This document shows, one piece after another, positions 1 through 8,269 of a DNA stretch of 31,294 nucleotides; position 1 is the first letter of the stretch, and the number at the start of each line of letters is the position of its first letter. The position numbers and the translations under genes were made by a program. Source of the stretch: a virus; IMG/VR virus record IMGVR_UViG_3300010885_032757, positions 1 to 31,294 of that record; one strand, 5' to 3'. A model generated the notes under the pieces. It searched no databases. It saw only the letters and a program-made list of their open reading frames with translations, and was not told the DNA's origin.

Positions 1-33
1 AAGGAACTACATCAAAAATTATTAAGTAAATGA
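1..33 (+). CDS. 3' end of an upstream gene (partial)
   Basis: Frame 1 is open from the first base and reads KELHQKLLSK before a TGA stop. The stop overlaps the ATG of the portal gene (ATGA overlap), the usual arrangement of co-translated phage genes. Only ten residues are visible, so the product cannot be identified. In phages with this gene order the gene before portal is often the large terminase subunit or a small packaging or head gene, but nothing here shows which. Confidence 0.5.
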   Translation, partial: KELHQKLLSK

Positions 34-2438
34 ATATATACACAAATCCAAATAGCGCTTTCCCTAGTCAGGTTGTAGATGATGCTACTAAGGCTTCTGA
101 AGAATATGGATTACAGGTGTCTCGTGCCATAGAACAGGAATGGTTTAATCAAGGGAGGACTAGCGGTAATAGATATTTAACACATTGGAATAATTTTAAT
201 AGGTTAAGACTATATGCCAGAGGAGAACAATCAGTACAAAAATATAAAGATGAATTATCAATTAATGGTGATTTATCTTATTTGAATTTAGATTGGACAC
301 CTGTGCCTATATTATCAAAGTTTGTTGATATAGTTGCCAATGGTATTTCTCAAAAAACCTATGATGTAAAAGCATTTGCTCAAGATCCAGATTCTTTAAA
401 AAAGAGAATGGATTATGCGTCTGCGGTAAAATTTGATATGTTTGCTAAATCCGATATTCAAGATGCTATGGAAATTACAGGTATTGATATATCAAAATCA
501 AATGTTCCGCCTGTGGATTTACCCGCAACATTAGATGAATTAGAATTACATATGCAACTTTCCTATAAACAATCTATTGAGATTGCCGAAGAAGAAGCAA
601 TAAATACTGTATTAAAAACAAATAAATATGACCTTACTAGAAAAAGATTAAATTATGATTTAACTACAATTGGAATTGCAGCGGTTAAAACTTCATTTAA
701 TAAATCGGAAGGCATTGTTATTGATTACGTAGACCCCGCATATTTAGTTTATTCATATACTGAAGATCCTAACTTTGAAGATATTTATTATGTTGGAGAG
801 GTTAAAGCGGTAACAATACCAGAATTAAAAAAAGAATTCCCATATATATCAGAAGATGAACTTCTAAAGATACAACAAATGCCTGGCAATAGACAATATA
901 TTCAGGGATGGGGTAATTACGATGAGAATACAGTACAAGTATTATACTTTGAGTATAAAACTTATATGAATCAAGTATTTAAAATAAAAAACAATGAGAA
1001 TGGATTAGAAAAAGTAATTGAAAAAACTGATTCTTTTAACCCTCCTCCAAACGATAATTTTGAAAGAGTATCAAGAACAATAGAGGTATTATATACAGGA
1101 GCTAAAATTATAGGCACTAATATGATGTTAGAATGGAAATTATCAAATGACATGACTCGCCCATATGCGGATACCTCAAGAGTTAAAATGAATTACAATA
1201 TAGTTGCTCCTAGAATGTATAAGGGCCGGATTGATTCTATTGTCACTAAGTGTATTTCTTTTGCCGATATGATTCAATTAACTCATTTAAAACTTCAACA
1301 AGTTATGTCTAGAGTAGTTCCTGATGGGGTATTCTTAGACGTAGATGGTTTGATGGAAGTTGATTTGGGTAATGGAACAAAATACAATCCAGCGGAAGCA
1401 TTAAATATGTATTTCCAAACTGGTAGTATTGTAGGTAGATCTTTAACACAAGATGGGGAAATAAATAGAGGGAAAGTTCCTATTCAGGAATTAACAACCT
1501 CTAGTGGGCAAGGTAAGATACAAAGTTTAATACAAACTTATCAGTATTACTTGCAAATGATTAGAGATGTTACTGGACTTAATGAAGCAGTTGATGGTAG
1601 TAAACCAGATTCAAATGCTTTGGTAGGATTGCAAAAAATAGCGGCTAATGCTTCTAATGTAGCTACTCGACATATAAAAGATGCAAGTATTTATTTAACT
1701 ACAAGAATTTGTGAAAATATATCTTTAAGAATTGCTGATTGTTTAAATAATCCCTTGACTGCAAACTCGTTAAAACAAAGTATATCAACTTATAATGTGG
1801 ATGTTTTAAAAGAAATGGAAAATTTAAATTTGCATGACTTTGGTATTTATTTAGAAATTGAACCAGATGAAGAAGAAAAAGCACAATTAGAACAAAATAT
1901 ACAAGTTTCTTTGCAAAATCAAGGAATTGATTTAGAAGACGCAATTGATATAAGACAAGTTAGAAATCTTAAATTAGCAAATCAATTATTAAAATTAAAA
2001 AGAAAAAAGAAACTAGCACAAGTACAACAACAGCAATTAGCAAATATACAAGCTCAAGCAGATGCTAATTCACAGAATGCGGAAAAAGCAGCAATGTTTG
2101 AAGTTCAAAAACAAGAAGCTTTAGCTCAAACGCAAATACAAATAGAGCAAGCTAAATCTCAATTTGAAATGCAAAAACTACAAACCGAAGCGCAGGTTAA
2201 AAAACAATTAATGGCAGAACAATTTAATTATGATATGCAATTAGCGCAATTAAAAGTTCAAGCAGATACAAATAAGTTCAATCAACTTGAGGATAGAAAA
2301 GATGAAAGAACAAAAATACAAGCAACACAGCAATCAGAATTAATAGATCAACGAAAAAATGATTCTTTACCAAAAGACTTTCAAAACAATGCAGAAAATT
2401 TAATGAATGATCTAGGAGGTATGTTGCAAATGGAATAA
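30..2438 (+). CDS. Portal protein
   Basis: Likely the dodecameric portal at the capsid vertex through which DNA is packaged and ejected. The 802-aa length is in the range of large podovirus portals. Residues 85-106 hold the conserved-looking stretch LDWTPVPILSKFVDIVANGI, which I recall from portals of marine podovirus-type phages. A helical region follows, with a beta-rich part at about residues 230-330. From about residue 640 to the end the chain is very rich in Gln, Lys and Ala with heptad-like patterning, consistent with the long helical crown or barrel of P22-type portals. It is the first complete gene of the structural operon, directly before a scaffold-like gene and the capsid gene, which supports the call. 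The start overlaps the upstream stop as ATGA. There is no Shine-Dalgarno motif. Assignment rests on order, length and remembered motifs, not on a search. Confidence 0.8.
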   Translation: MNIYTNPNSAFPSQVVDDATKASEEYGLQVSRAIEQEWFNQGRTSGNRYLTHWNNFNRLRLYARGEQSVQKYKDELSINGDLSYLNLDWTPVPILSKFVDIVANGISQKTYDVKAFAQDPDSLKKRMDYASAVKFDMFAKSDIQDAMEITGIDISKSNVPPVDLPATLDELELHMQLSYKQSIEIAEEEAINTVLKTNKYDLTRKRLNYDLTTIGIAAVKTSFNKSEGIVIDYVDPAYLVYSYTEDPNFEDIYYVGEVKAVTIPELKKEFPYISEDELLKIQQMPGNRQYIQGWGNYDENTVQVLYFEYKTYMNQVFKIKNNENGLEKVIEKTDSFNPPPNDNFERVSRTIEVLYTGAKIIGTNMMLEWKLSNDMTRPYADTSRVKMNYNIVAPRMYKGRIDSIVTKCISFADMIQLTHLKLQQVMSRVVPDGVFLDVDGLMEVDLGNGTKYNPAEALNMYFQTGSIVGRSLTQDGEINRGKVPIQELTTSSGQGKIQSLIQTYQYYLQMIRDVTGLNEAVDGSKPDSNALVGLQKIAANASNVATRHIKDASIYLTTRICENISLRIADCLNNPLTANSLKQSISTYNVDVLKEMENLNLHDFGIYLEIEPDEEEKAQLEQNIQVSLQNQGIDLEDAIDIRQVRNLKLANQLLKLKRKKKLAQVQQQQLANIQAQADANSQNAEKAAMFEVQKQEALAQTQIQIEQAKSQFEMQKLQTEAQVKKQLMAEQFNYDMQLAQLKVQADTNKFNQLEDRKDERTKIQATQQSELIDQRKNDSLPKDFQNNAENLMNDLGGMLQME

Positions 2439-2468
2439 ACTTATTAACCAATTTTATATTATCATATT

Positions 2469-3641
2469 ATGTCAGAACAAGTAAAACAAGAAGGGGAGTT
2501 TAAAGTAAAAGCAAAAAAACCTTCAGTAAAAAAACTAAACAAAACAGATGAACCTATTAAGGTTGATTTAACACAAAAACAAGAGGAACCAATAAAAGTA
2601 GTAATCCCTAAAGAAGAAATAGATGCCATTCAAGAGCAAAGCACAGATGAAAGCATGTTACGCAATAAACAGTCCGAATTGGGATTGCAAGAAGTGGTCG
2701 AAGGAAACCAAGGGACCACTGAAGATGTTATTGAAGAAATCTTTGAACAAGAAATAAAACAAGAAGTTGCAGACATTAAAGAAGAACTGCAATTTCATAC
2801 ACAAGAGCAAGCAAAAAATAATGTAGAATTACCTGACAATATAGAGAAGTTAGTTTCTTTTATGCAAGAGACTGGTGGAACTATTGAAGACTATGTTAGA
2901 CTAAATGCAGATTATTCAAATGTTAATAATGTTGCCTTATTAAAAGAATATTATAAAAATACAAAACCTCATTTAGATGCCGATGAAATTGAATTTCTTT
3001 TAGAAGATAAATTTTTCTTTGATGAAGAAATTGATGATGAAAGAGAAATCAAATTAAAAAAATTAGCATTTAAAGACGAAGTTTCTAAAGCAAGAAATTT
3101 TTTAGAAGAAGCAAAGAAAAAATATTATGCAGAGATCAAGGCAAGACCTGGGGTTAATGCAGAACAACAAAAAGCTGTTGATTTTTTTAACAGATATAAT
3201 ACCGAGCAAAACAAAGTGGCTCAACAACAAGATGCGTTTAAAAAACAAACATCTAATCTTTTTAACAATGAATTCAAAGGTTTTGAATATAACTTAGGTG
3301 AAAAAAGATTTAGATATAATGTTCAGAATCCAAATCAAGTTGCAGAAACCCAATCAAATATACAAACCTTTATCGGAAAGTTTCTGGACAAAGAAGGTAA
3401 TGTAACAGATGTGCCGGGTTATCACAAAGCTTTGTATTCAGCAATGAATGCTGACAAAATTGCTGCTCATTTTTATGAACAAGGGAAAGCTGACGCTGTT
3501 AAACAGGTTGTTAGTAATTCCAAAAATCCAAGTATGGATGCCCCTAGAACTGCTAGTGAACCATTCATTAATGGATTTAGAGTTAAATCTATAAGCGGCC
3601 AAGATTCCTCTAAACTGAGGATACAAACAAAAAAATTTTAA
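2469..3641 (+). CDS. Capsid scaffold-like protein
   Basis: A 390-aa, highly charged, mostly helical protein between portal and major capsid protein, the classical position of a scaffolding protein that templates procapsid assembly and is then removed. Residues 1-120 are a low-complexity Lys/Glu/Gln region, probably disordered. The middle (about 125-230) contains FMQETGGTIEDYVRLNADYS and then LLKEYYKNTKPHLDADEIEF, which I recall from proteins in this position in uncultured aquatic phages. The C-terminal part is basic (end KLRIQTKKF), as expected if it contacts the capsid protein. No protease motif is visible, so if the scaffold is processed another protein does it. The A/T leader before the ATG has no Shine-Dalgarno sequence. 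Confidence 0.65.
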   Translation: MSEQVKQEGEFKVKAKKPSVKKLNKTDEPIKVDLTQKQEEPIKVVIPKEEIDAIQEQSTDESMLRNKQSELGLQEVVEGNQGTTEDVIEEIFEQEIKQEVADIKEELQFHTQEQAKNNVELPDNIEKLVSFMQETGGTIEDYVRLNADYSNVNNVALLKEYYKNTKPHLDADEIEFLLEDKFFFDEEIDDEREIKLKKLAFKDEVSKARNFLEEAKKKYYAEIKARPGVNAEQQKAVDFFNRYNTEQNKVAQQQDAFKKQTSNLFNNEFKGFEYNLGEKRFRYNVQNPNQVAETQSNIQTFIGKFLDKEGNVTDVPGYHKALYSAMNADKIAAHFYEQGKADAVKQVVSNSKNPSMDAPRTASEPFINGFRVKSISGQDSSKLRIQTKKF

Positions 3642-3661
3642 CAATTAAAAATTAAAAAATT

Positions 3662-5131
3662 ATGTCAAACATGATTAATTCCATTACTGGAACAAATTTT
3701 GGGTCAATTAAACCGTCTCAAAAACAACAAACATTAGAATCAAACTATTTGAATTTTACTGATGGCACTAATGATTTTGCCCAACAATATTTACCAGAAA
3801 TCTATGAGCAAGAAATAGAAAGATATGGTAATAGAACTTTATCTGGTTTCTTACGTATGGTAGGAGCTGAAATGCCAATGTCTTCGGATCAAATTGTATG
3901 GTCAGAACAAAACAGATTGCATATTGCGTACAATACCGTAACAGCTGCAACATCAACAACTTTAACATTTGCTATTAATAGTAGTACAGTTTCAAATGGA
4001 AACACTTATGTAGATAACGTTATTTCTAAAGGACAAACTTTAGTTGTAATGAACCCTACAACCGGTAAAGAACTTAAAGTACTTGTAACAGATAGTGTTA
4101 ATACATCTACTACTTTGGCTACTATAACTGTTGCTACTTATACCCAAGCTAATCTTTACACAAATAGTGTATTTGATAATACAGCAGGAGCACTTAAAAT
4201 CTTTGTATATGGTTCTGAGCATAGAAAAGGAACTAAAGATGATGATATTAAATCTGTAACTCCAACGTTTACTCAATATAGTAATTCGCCTATTATTATA
4301 AAAGAAAGATATGCAATTTCTGGATCTGACACAGCTCAAATTGGATGGGTTGAAATTGCTACTGAAGATGGTGCAAATGGTTACTTATGGTATTTAAAAG
4401 CAGAGTCTGAAACAAGATTGCGGTTTGAAGATTACTTAGAAATGTCGGTAATTGAGGGAGAACTTGCTACTGCTGGTTCAGGTGTCGCAAGTATTTCATC
4501 AACTGCTAAATACAAAGGAACACAAGGTCTTTTTTCCGCTGTTAAAGAAAGAGGTAACATTGTAAACAATTTTACAGCTGCTTCTGGACTAAATGATTTT
4601 GATTCAATCTTAAAAGGATTAGATACTCAAGGGGCTATTGAAGAAAACATGTTGTTCTTAAACCGTGCAACTTCTCTTGACTTTGATGATATGCTCGCTT
4701 CTTTATCCGCTGGTGCAGCTGGTGGTGTAGCTTATGGTTTATTTGAAAACTCTGAGCAAATGGCATTGAACTTAGGATTCTCTGGTTTCCGTCGTGGATC
4801 TTACGATTTCTACAAAACTGATTGGAAATACTTAAATGATGCATCTACTCGTGGCGGTATGGCTAATACATCTATTGATGGATTACTTGTTCCTGCTGGA
4901 ACATCAACTGTATATGATCAACAATTAGGGACTAATATCCGTAGACCATTCTTACACGTTCGTTATAGAGCTAATCAAGCTGATGATAGAAGAATGAAAT
5001 CTTGGATTACTGGATCTGTTGGAGGAGCTTATACCTCTAATCTTGATGCAATGGAAGTACACTTCTTATCTGAAAGATGTTTAGTTACTCAAGGAGCTAA
5101 TAACTTTGTGTTATTTACTGCATCAGTGTAA
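3662..5131 (+). CDS. Major capsid protein
   Basis: A 489-aa protein, most likely the HK97-fold shell subunit. Position after portal and scaffold, length and composition (few Cys, many Gly/Ala/Ser/Thr) fit. The N-terminal part (residues about 40-90) contains EIERYGNRTLSGFLRMVGAE and SEQNRLHIAY. The segment at about 90-215 is Thr/Ser/Val-rich and beta-like and may be an insertion domain. The core holds AESETRLRFEDYLEM, and the end has RRPFLHVRYRANQADDRRMK and LDAMEVHFLSERC. These patterns resemble, from memory, capsid proteins of crAss-like and related large Bacteroidota podoviruses; I could not verify this. The gene is followed immediately by a strong terminator-like hairpin, consistent with a transcript boundary that favours high capsid expression. 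Codons look more C-ending and CGT-using than in neighbouring genes, as expected for a highly expressed gene. Confidence 0.85.
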   Translation: MSNMINSITGTNFGSIKPSQKQQTLESNYLNFTDGTNDFAQQYLPEIYEQEIERYGNRTLSGFLRMVGAEMPMSSDQIVWSEQNRLHIAYNTVTAATSTTLTFAINSSTVSNGNTYVDNVISKGQTLVVMNPTTGKELKVLVTDSVNTSTTLATITVATYTQANLYTNSVFDNTAGALKIFVYGSEHRKGTKDDDIKSVTPTFTQYSNSPIIIKERYAISGSDTAQIGWVEIATEDGANGYLWYLKAESETRLRFEDYLEMSVIEGELATAGSGVASISSTAKYKGTQGLFSAVKERGNIVNNFTAASGLNDFDSILKGLDTQGAIEENMLFLNRATSLDFDDMLASLSAGAAGGVAYGLFENSEQMALNLGFSGFRRGSYDFYKTDWKYLNDASTRGGMANTSIDGLLVPAGTSTVYDQQLGTNIRRPFLHVRYRANQADDRRMKSWITGSVGGAYTSNLDAMEVHFLSERCLVTQGANNFVLFTASV

Positions 5132-5137
5132 AAATAT

Positions 5138-5183
5138 GGTAATATTGCCCTCGTTGAATTGACGAGGGTAATTATTACCTTTT
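5138..5183 (+). terminator. Long hairpin terminator after the capsid gene
   Basis: CCCTCGT (5148-5154) pairs with ACGAGGG (5162-5168) around a 7-nt loop. The stem extends through TTG with TAA and one A-T pair, then GGTAAT (5138-5143) with ATTACC (5174-5179), interrupted by one bulged base. It gives roughly 17 base pairs followed directly by TTTT. The U tract is short, so it may be a partial terminator or an RNA-stabilising 3' hairpin as well as a stop signal. Confidence 0.75.
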
Positions 5184-5209
5184 AAAAATTTATTAAATTA
5201 TATTATATT

Positions 5210-6061
5210 ATGGCAACAAAAGCAACAACAAAAAAAGAATTAGAATCAAATGAATTTGATGTGGATACAATTACTATGGAAGAAACAGTTGTACCAAAAG
5301 AAACAAAACCAAAAACATTAAAAGATACTTGGGTAATTAAAGATAGAACTTATATTATATCAGACAGTAACACACCGTTAACATATACTATTCAAAGTAA
5401 GCATACTTTAAGATATCCTTTACTATGGTTTAATAAAGAAACAGGGGAACAAGAGGAGTTAAGATATGCAACTAATCAAAATTCTCCATTAGTTTCACAA
5501 CAAAAAGGACAGGCAACTTTAGGACATATTATATTTGAAAATGGCATATTAAATGTACCTAAAGAAAAACAAAACCTGCAAAAGTTATTATCACTTTATC
5601 ATCCAGCATTGAATATTAAATATACTGAATTTGATCCAATGTTAGAAGCAGAAGATGAATTAGAAGATCTTGAATTAGAAGTGATGGCATTAAATGCTGC
5701 TTTAGAGATGGATATTGATCAAGCAGAATCTATTGTTAGAGTTGAAGTTGGATCTAGAGTAAATAAAATGAGTTCTAAAGAAATAAAAAGAGACTTATTA
5801 TTATTAGCAAGAAATAATCCTTCTTTGTTTATGGAACTAGCAAATGATGATAATGTGCAACTTAGAAATATAGCCATTAGAGCGGTTGAAGCAAACATTA
5901 TAATATTATCACCAGATAATAGAACATTCCATTGGGGCGAAAATAATAGAAAGTTAATGACAGTGCCTTTTGATGAAAATCCGTACTCGGCTATGGCGGC
6001 ATTTTTCAAAACAGATGAAGGTATAGAAATCTTTAAGTCTATAGAGAAAAAATTAAAATAA
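5210..6061 (+). CDS. Conserved structural-module protein of unknown function (head or neck accessory)
   Basis: A 283-aa soluble protein with no signal peptide or membrane segment. Residues 1-45 are a charged, Lys/Thr/Glu-rich and probably disordered leader. A beta-like middle contains TWVIKDRTYIISDSNTPLTY. There is an acidic helical stretch around residue 145-170. The C-terminal part includes LLARNNPSLFMELANDDN and RKLMTVPFDENPYSAMAAFF, which I associate from memory with unannotated proteins next to the capsid gene in aquatic phages. Its place between capsid and tail-adaptor genes suggests a head-completion, decoration or neck role, but this is context only. It is bounded by two hairpins (5138-5183 and 6067-6110), so its expression may be separable from both neighbours. 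Confidence 0.75.
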   Translation: MATKATTKKELESNEFDVDTITMEETVVPKETKPKTLKDTWVIKDRTYIISDSNTPLTYTIQSKHTLRYPLLWFNKETGEQEELRYATNQNSPLVSQQKGQATLGHIIFENGILNVPKEKQNLQKLLSLYHPALNIKYTEFDPMLEAEDELEDLELEVMALNAALEMDIDQAESIVRVEVGSRVNKMSSKEIKRDLLLLARNNPSLFMELANDDNVQLRNIAIRAVEANIIILSPDNRTFHWGENNRKLMTVPFDENPYSAMAAFFKTDEGIEIFKSIEKKLK

Positions 6062-6066
6062 TACGT

Positions 6067-6110
6067 AATATTAATATATAGGCGGTGGCTTTGGTTACCG
6101 CCTTAATATT
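6067..6110 (+). terminator. Hairpin after the 283-aa gene, possible terminator
   Basis: GGCGGT (6081-6086) pairs with ACCGCC (6097-6102). Inner G-T wobble pairs and one C-G pair close a TTTG loop. The flanking AATATTAA (6067-6074) can pair with TTAATATT (6103-6110) across a 6-nt bulge. It is GC-rich against an AT-rich background and lies in the 65-nt gap before the next gene. There is no clean U run, so termination efficiency is uncertain; it could instead be a processing or mRNA-stability element. Confidence 0.5.
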
Positions 6111-6126
6111 ATAATAAAACTAATAG

Positions 6127-7041
6127 ATGGCAGTAAATATAGATACAGTATATAAAACAGTATTGTTAATACTTAATAAAGAGAATCGTGGTTATATGAC
6201 TCCTGATGAGTTTAATAGAACTGCAACACAAGTACAATTAGATATATTTAATGCTTACTTTGAGGATCTTAATCAGCAATTAAGAATACCTGATAATGAC
6301 AGTGAATATTCGGATCGCCAAAAAAATTTACAAGAAAAAATAGCTATATTTGAGGAACTTAGTGAATGTGATTATATTGGACCATACTTTAATATACCAA
6401 ATATTAATACATCATCTGTAACAGAATCTATAACAAGTATAAGTAATGTAACACAATATACTTTAACACAAATAGATTCTGATACATTAGATTCTGGATT
6501 AGTATTGGTTTTTATTAATGGAGTATTGCAAAATTCAAGTACATGGAGTATTGGGGGCACTACATTATTCTTATCTTCATTACCGCCAGGAGGGCAATCA
6601 ATAGTGGTTCAAGTATTCCCTTTTAATTTTTATAAACTTGGCACGGTTATATATAATGATCATAAAGAAGTACAATATGTTCAGGCTAATGAATTGTTGA
6701 AAATTAAATTATCTAAACTTACAGGGCCAACAAAGGAATATCCAATATATCGTTATAAAGATTTTAAGATATATGTATATCCAGAAACAATAGTTGATAA
6801 AATAAAAGCATCCTATATAAGAAAGCCATTAGACCCAAGATGGAACTTCACACCATCACCAACTACGGGTCAATTCTTATATAACTCTGCTACATCGGTA
6901 AATTTTGAGTTACACCCTACTGAGCAAGTCAATATTATAACACAGATACTACTTTATTCTGGAATAATTATTAAAGATCCACAAATTGTACAAGTTGCAG
7001 CACAACAAGCACAAGCGGAAAAAATTAACGAAAAAAGCTAA
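6127..7041 (+). CDS. Tail adaptor / ring-type protein with inserted beta domain
   Basis: A 304-aa protein, probably part of the collar or ring stack that joins portal to tail. Residues 1-80 are helical (VNIDTVYKTVLLILNKENRG, then YMTPDEFNRTATQVQLDIF), a pattern I recall from ring or connector proteins of crAss-like and marine podoviruses. Residues 168-304 resume the same family pattern (FYKLGTVIYNDHKEVQYVQA; KLTGPTKEYPIYRY; SYIRKPLDPRWNF; NFELHPTEQVNIITQI). Between them, about residues 98-166, lies a Ser/Thr-rich beta segment with VFINGVLQ and WSIGGTTLFLSSLPPG. This is typical of small beta domains in other phage virion proteins and looks inserted. The gene is 6 nt before the next adaptor gene. 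The exact ring position cannot be told from sequence. Confidence 0.65.
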   Translation: MAVNIDTVYKTVLLILNKENRGYMTPDEFNRTATQVQLDIFNAYFEDLNQQLRIPDNDSEYSDRQKNLQEKIAIFEELSECDYIGPYFNIPNINTSSVTESITSISNVTQYTLTQIDSDTLDSGLVLVFINGVLQNSSTWSIGGTTLFLSSLPPGGQSIVVQVFPFNFYKLGTVIYNDHKEVQYVQANELLKIKLSKLTGPTKEYPIYRYKDFKIYVYPETIVDKIKASYIRKPLDPRWNFTPSPTTGQFLYNSATSVNFELHPTEQVNIITQILLYSGIIIKDPQIVQVAAQQAQAEKINEKS

Positions 7042-7047
7042 TATAAG

Positions 7048-8265
7048 ATGCCTACACCAAATAATGGTTTAATTACCGAAACAAATAGACAGTATTATGA
7101 AGGAGCCCAAGGGTTTATAGCTGAATTAGGGACAACAGAATTTACAACTACATTTAATACAGATTTAGTTTTTGGTAATTGGGATCCAAATGAAATTAAT
7201 TATGCTTTAAATAATTTTAAATTATATACTAGCAGTACCGGATTACCAAATAGTTTTAATGAATATGTATTACCATATAATGTTGTTAATAATACTATAA
7301 CACCTACTACCCCTATTGCAGCAGGGCATTATGTAGTAGTTCAATTAAAAATTCTTGATGGAGGAAATTATGGTTATAAAGATGCATTTGGCACCACTGT
7401 AGAGGAAAACTATGGCAGCTACTCTTATATCTCCTTAAATGATATTATAAATAATTTTATGGTTGCCTACGTTGGTAACGGTAAATTAATCGGAGACGTA
7501 AAGAGGACCGATGTTATATTCCACGCAAAACGAGGAATGCAAGAATTTAGTTATGACACACTAAAAAGTATTAAATCACAGGAATTAAATATACCGCATA
7601 GTCTAAGTATTGTAATACCCCAAGATTATGTTAATTATGTTAAAATGTCTTGGATAGACCATCATGGTATTAAACGACCTATATATCCTGTAAATTCATT
7701 AACTACAAATCCATATGAAAATCCAATACAAGATCAAAGAGGATTACCAATACAGGATAATTTTGATGCAAATATAGAAGGAGACTCTTTAACAGAAGAA
7801 AGATGGAATAACAATAAATTACTTTCAGGCATTAATGAATTTGATAATTTAAATAATGATTGGTATAATGGCAACAATTGGGTTCAAGACAGATTTTATG
7901 GAAGATTATTTGGCATGGATCCTCAATACGCTAATATAAATGGATATTTTTCTATAAATGACAGGGAAAATAAAATATCTTTTAGTAGCAATTTAGTTGG
8001 TAAATTAATTGTATTAGAATATATATCGGATGGGTTGGCTTATGATTTAGATTCAAGGGTGCCAAAAATGGCGGAGGCCGCATTATATGCATATATTTTG
8101 CATGCAATTATGGCAAACCGTACAACGTCTACAGAATATGTTATTAGAAGACTACAACAAGATAAATCAGCAAAATTAAGAAATGCTAAAATTAGACTTT
8201 CAAATATTAAACTAGAGGAAATAACACAAGTATTTAGAGGTAAATCTAAATGGATTAAACATTAA
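7048..8265 (+). CDS. Tail adaptor / ring-type protein
   Basis: A 405-aa protein directly after the other ring-type protein and 4 nt before the large tail gene. The N-terminal 115 residues are beta-rich with Asn, Thr and Tyr and may be a separate domain. The central part has AKRGMQEFSYDTLKSIKSQE and IPQDYVNYVKMSWIDHHGIK. The end has YGRLFGMDPQYANINGYFSI and LRNAKIRLSNIKLEEITQVF, finishing RGKSKWIKH. I recall these blocks as strongly conserved in virion proteins of uncultured aquatic phages, where they follow the 304-aa-type gene. That pairing makes a tail-tube or ring role likely, although the family function is inferred rather than shown here. No enzymatic motif is visible. Confidence 0.65.
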   Translation: MPTPNNGLITETNRQYYEGAQGFIAELGTTEFTTTFNTDLVFGNWDPNEINYALNNFKLYTSSTGLPNSFNEYVLPYNVVNNTITPTTPIAAGHYVVVQLKILDGGNYGYKDAFGTTVEENYGSYSYISLNDIINNFMVAYVGNGKLIGDVKRTDVIFHAKRGMQEFSYDTLKSIKSQELNIPHSLSIVIPQDYVNYVKMSWIDHHGIKRPIYPVNSLTTNPYENPIQDQRGLPIQDNFDANIEGDSLTEERWNNNKLLSGINEFDNLNNDWYNGNNWVQDRFYGRLFGMDPQYANINGYFSINDRENKISFSSNLVGKLIVLEYISDGLAYDLDSRVPKMAEAALYAYILHAIMANRTTSTEYVIRRLQQDKSAKLRNAKIRLSNIKLEEITQVFRGKSKWIKH

Positions 8266-8269
8266 TTAA

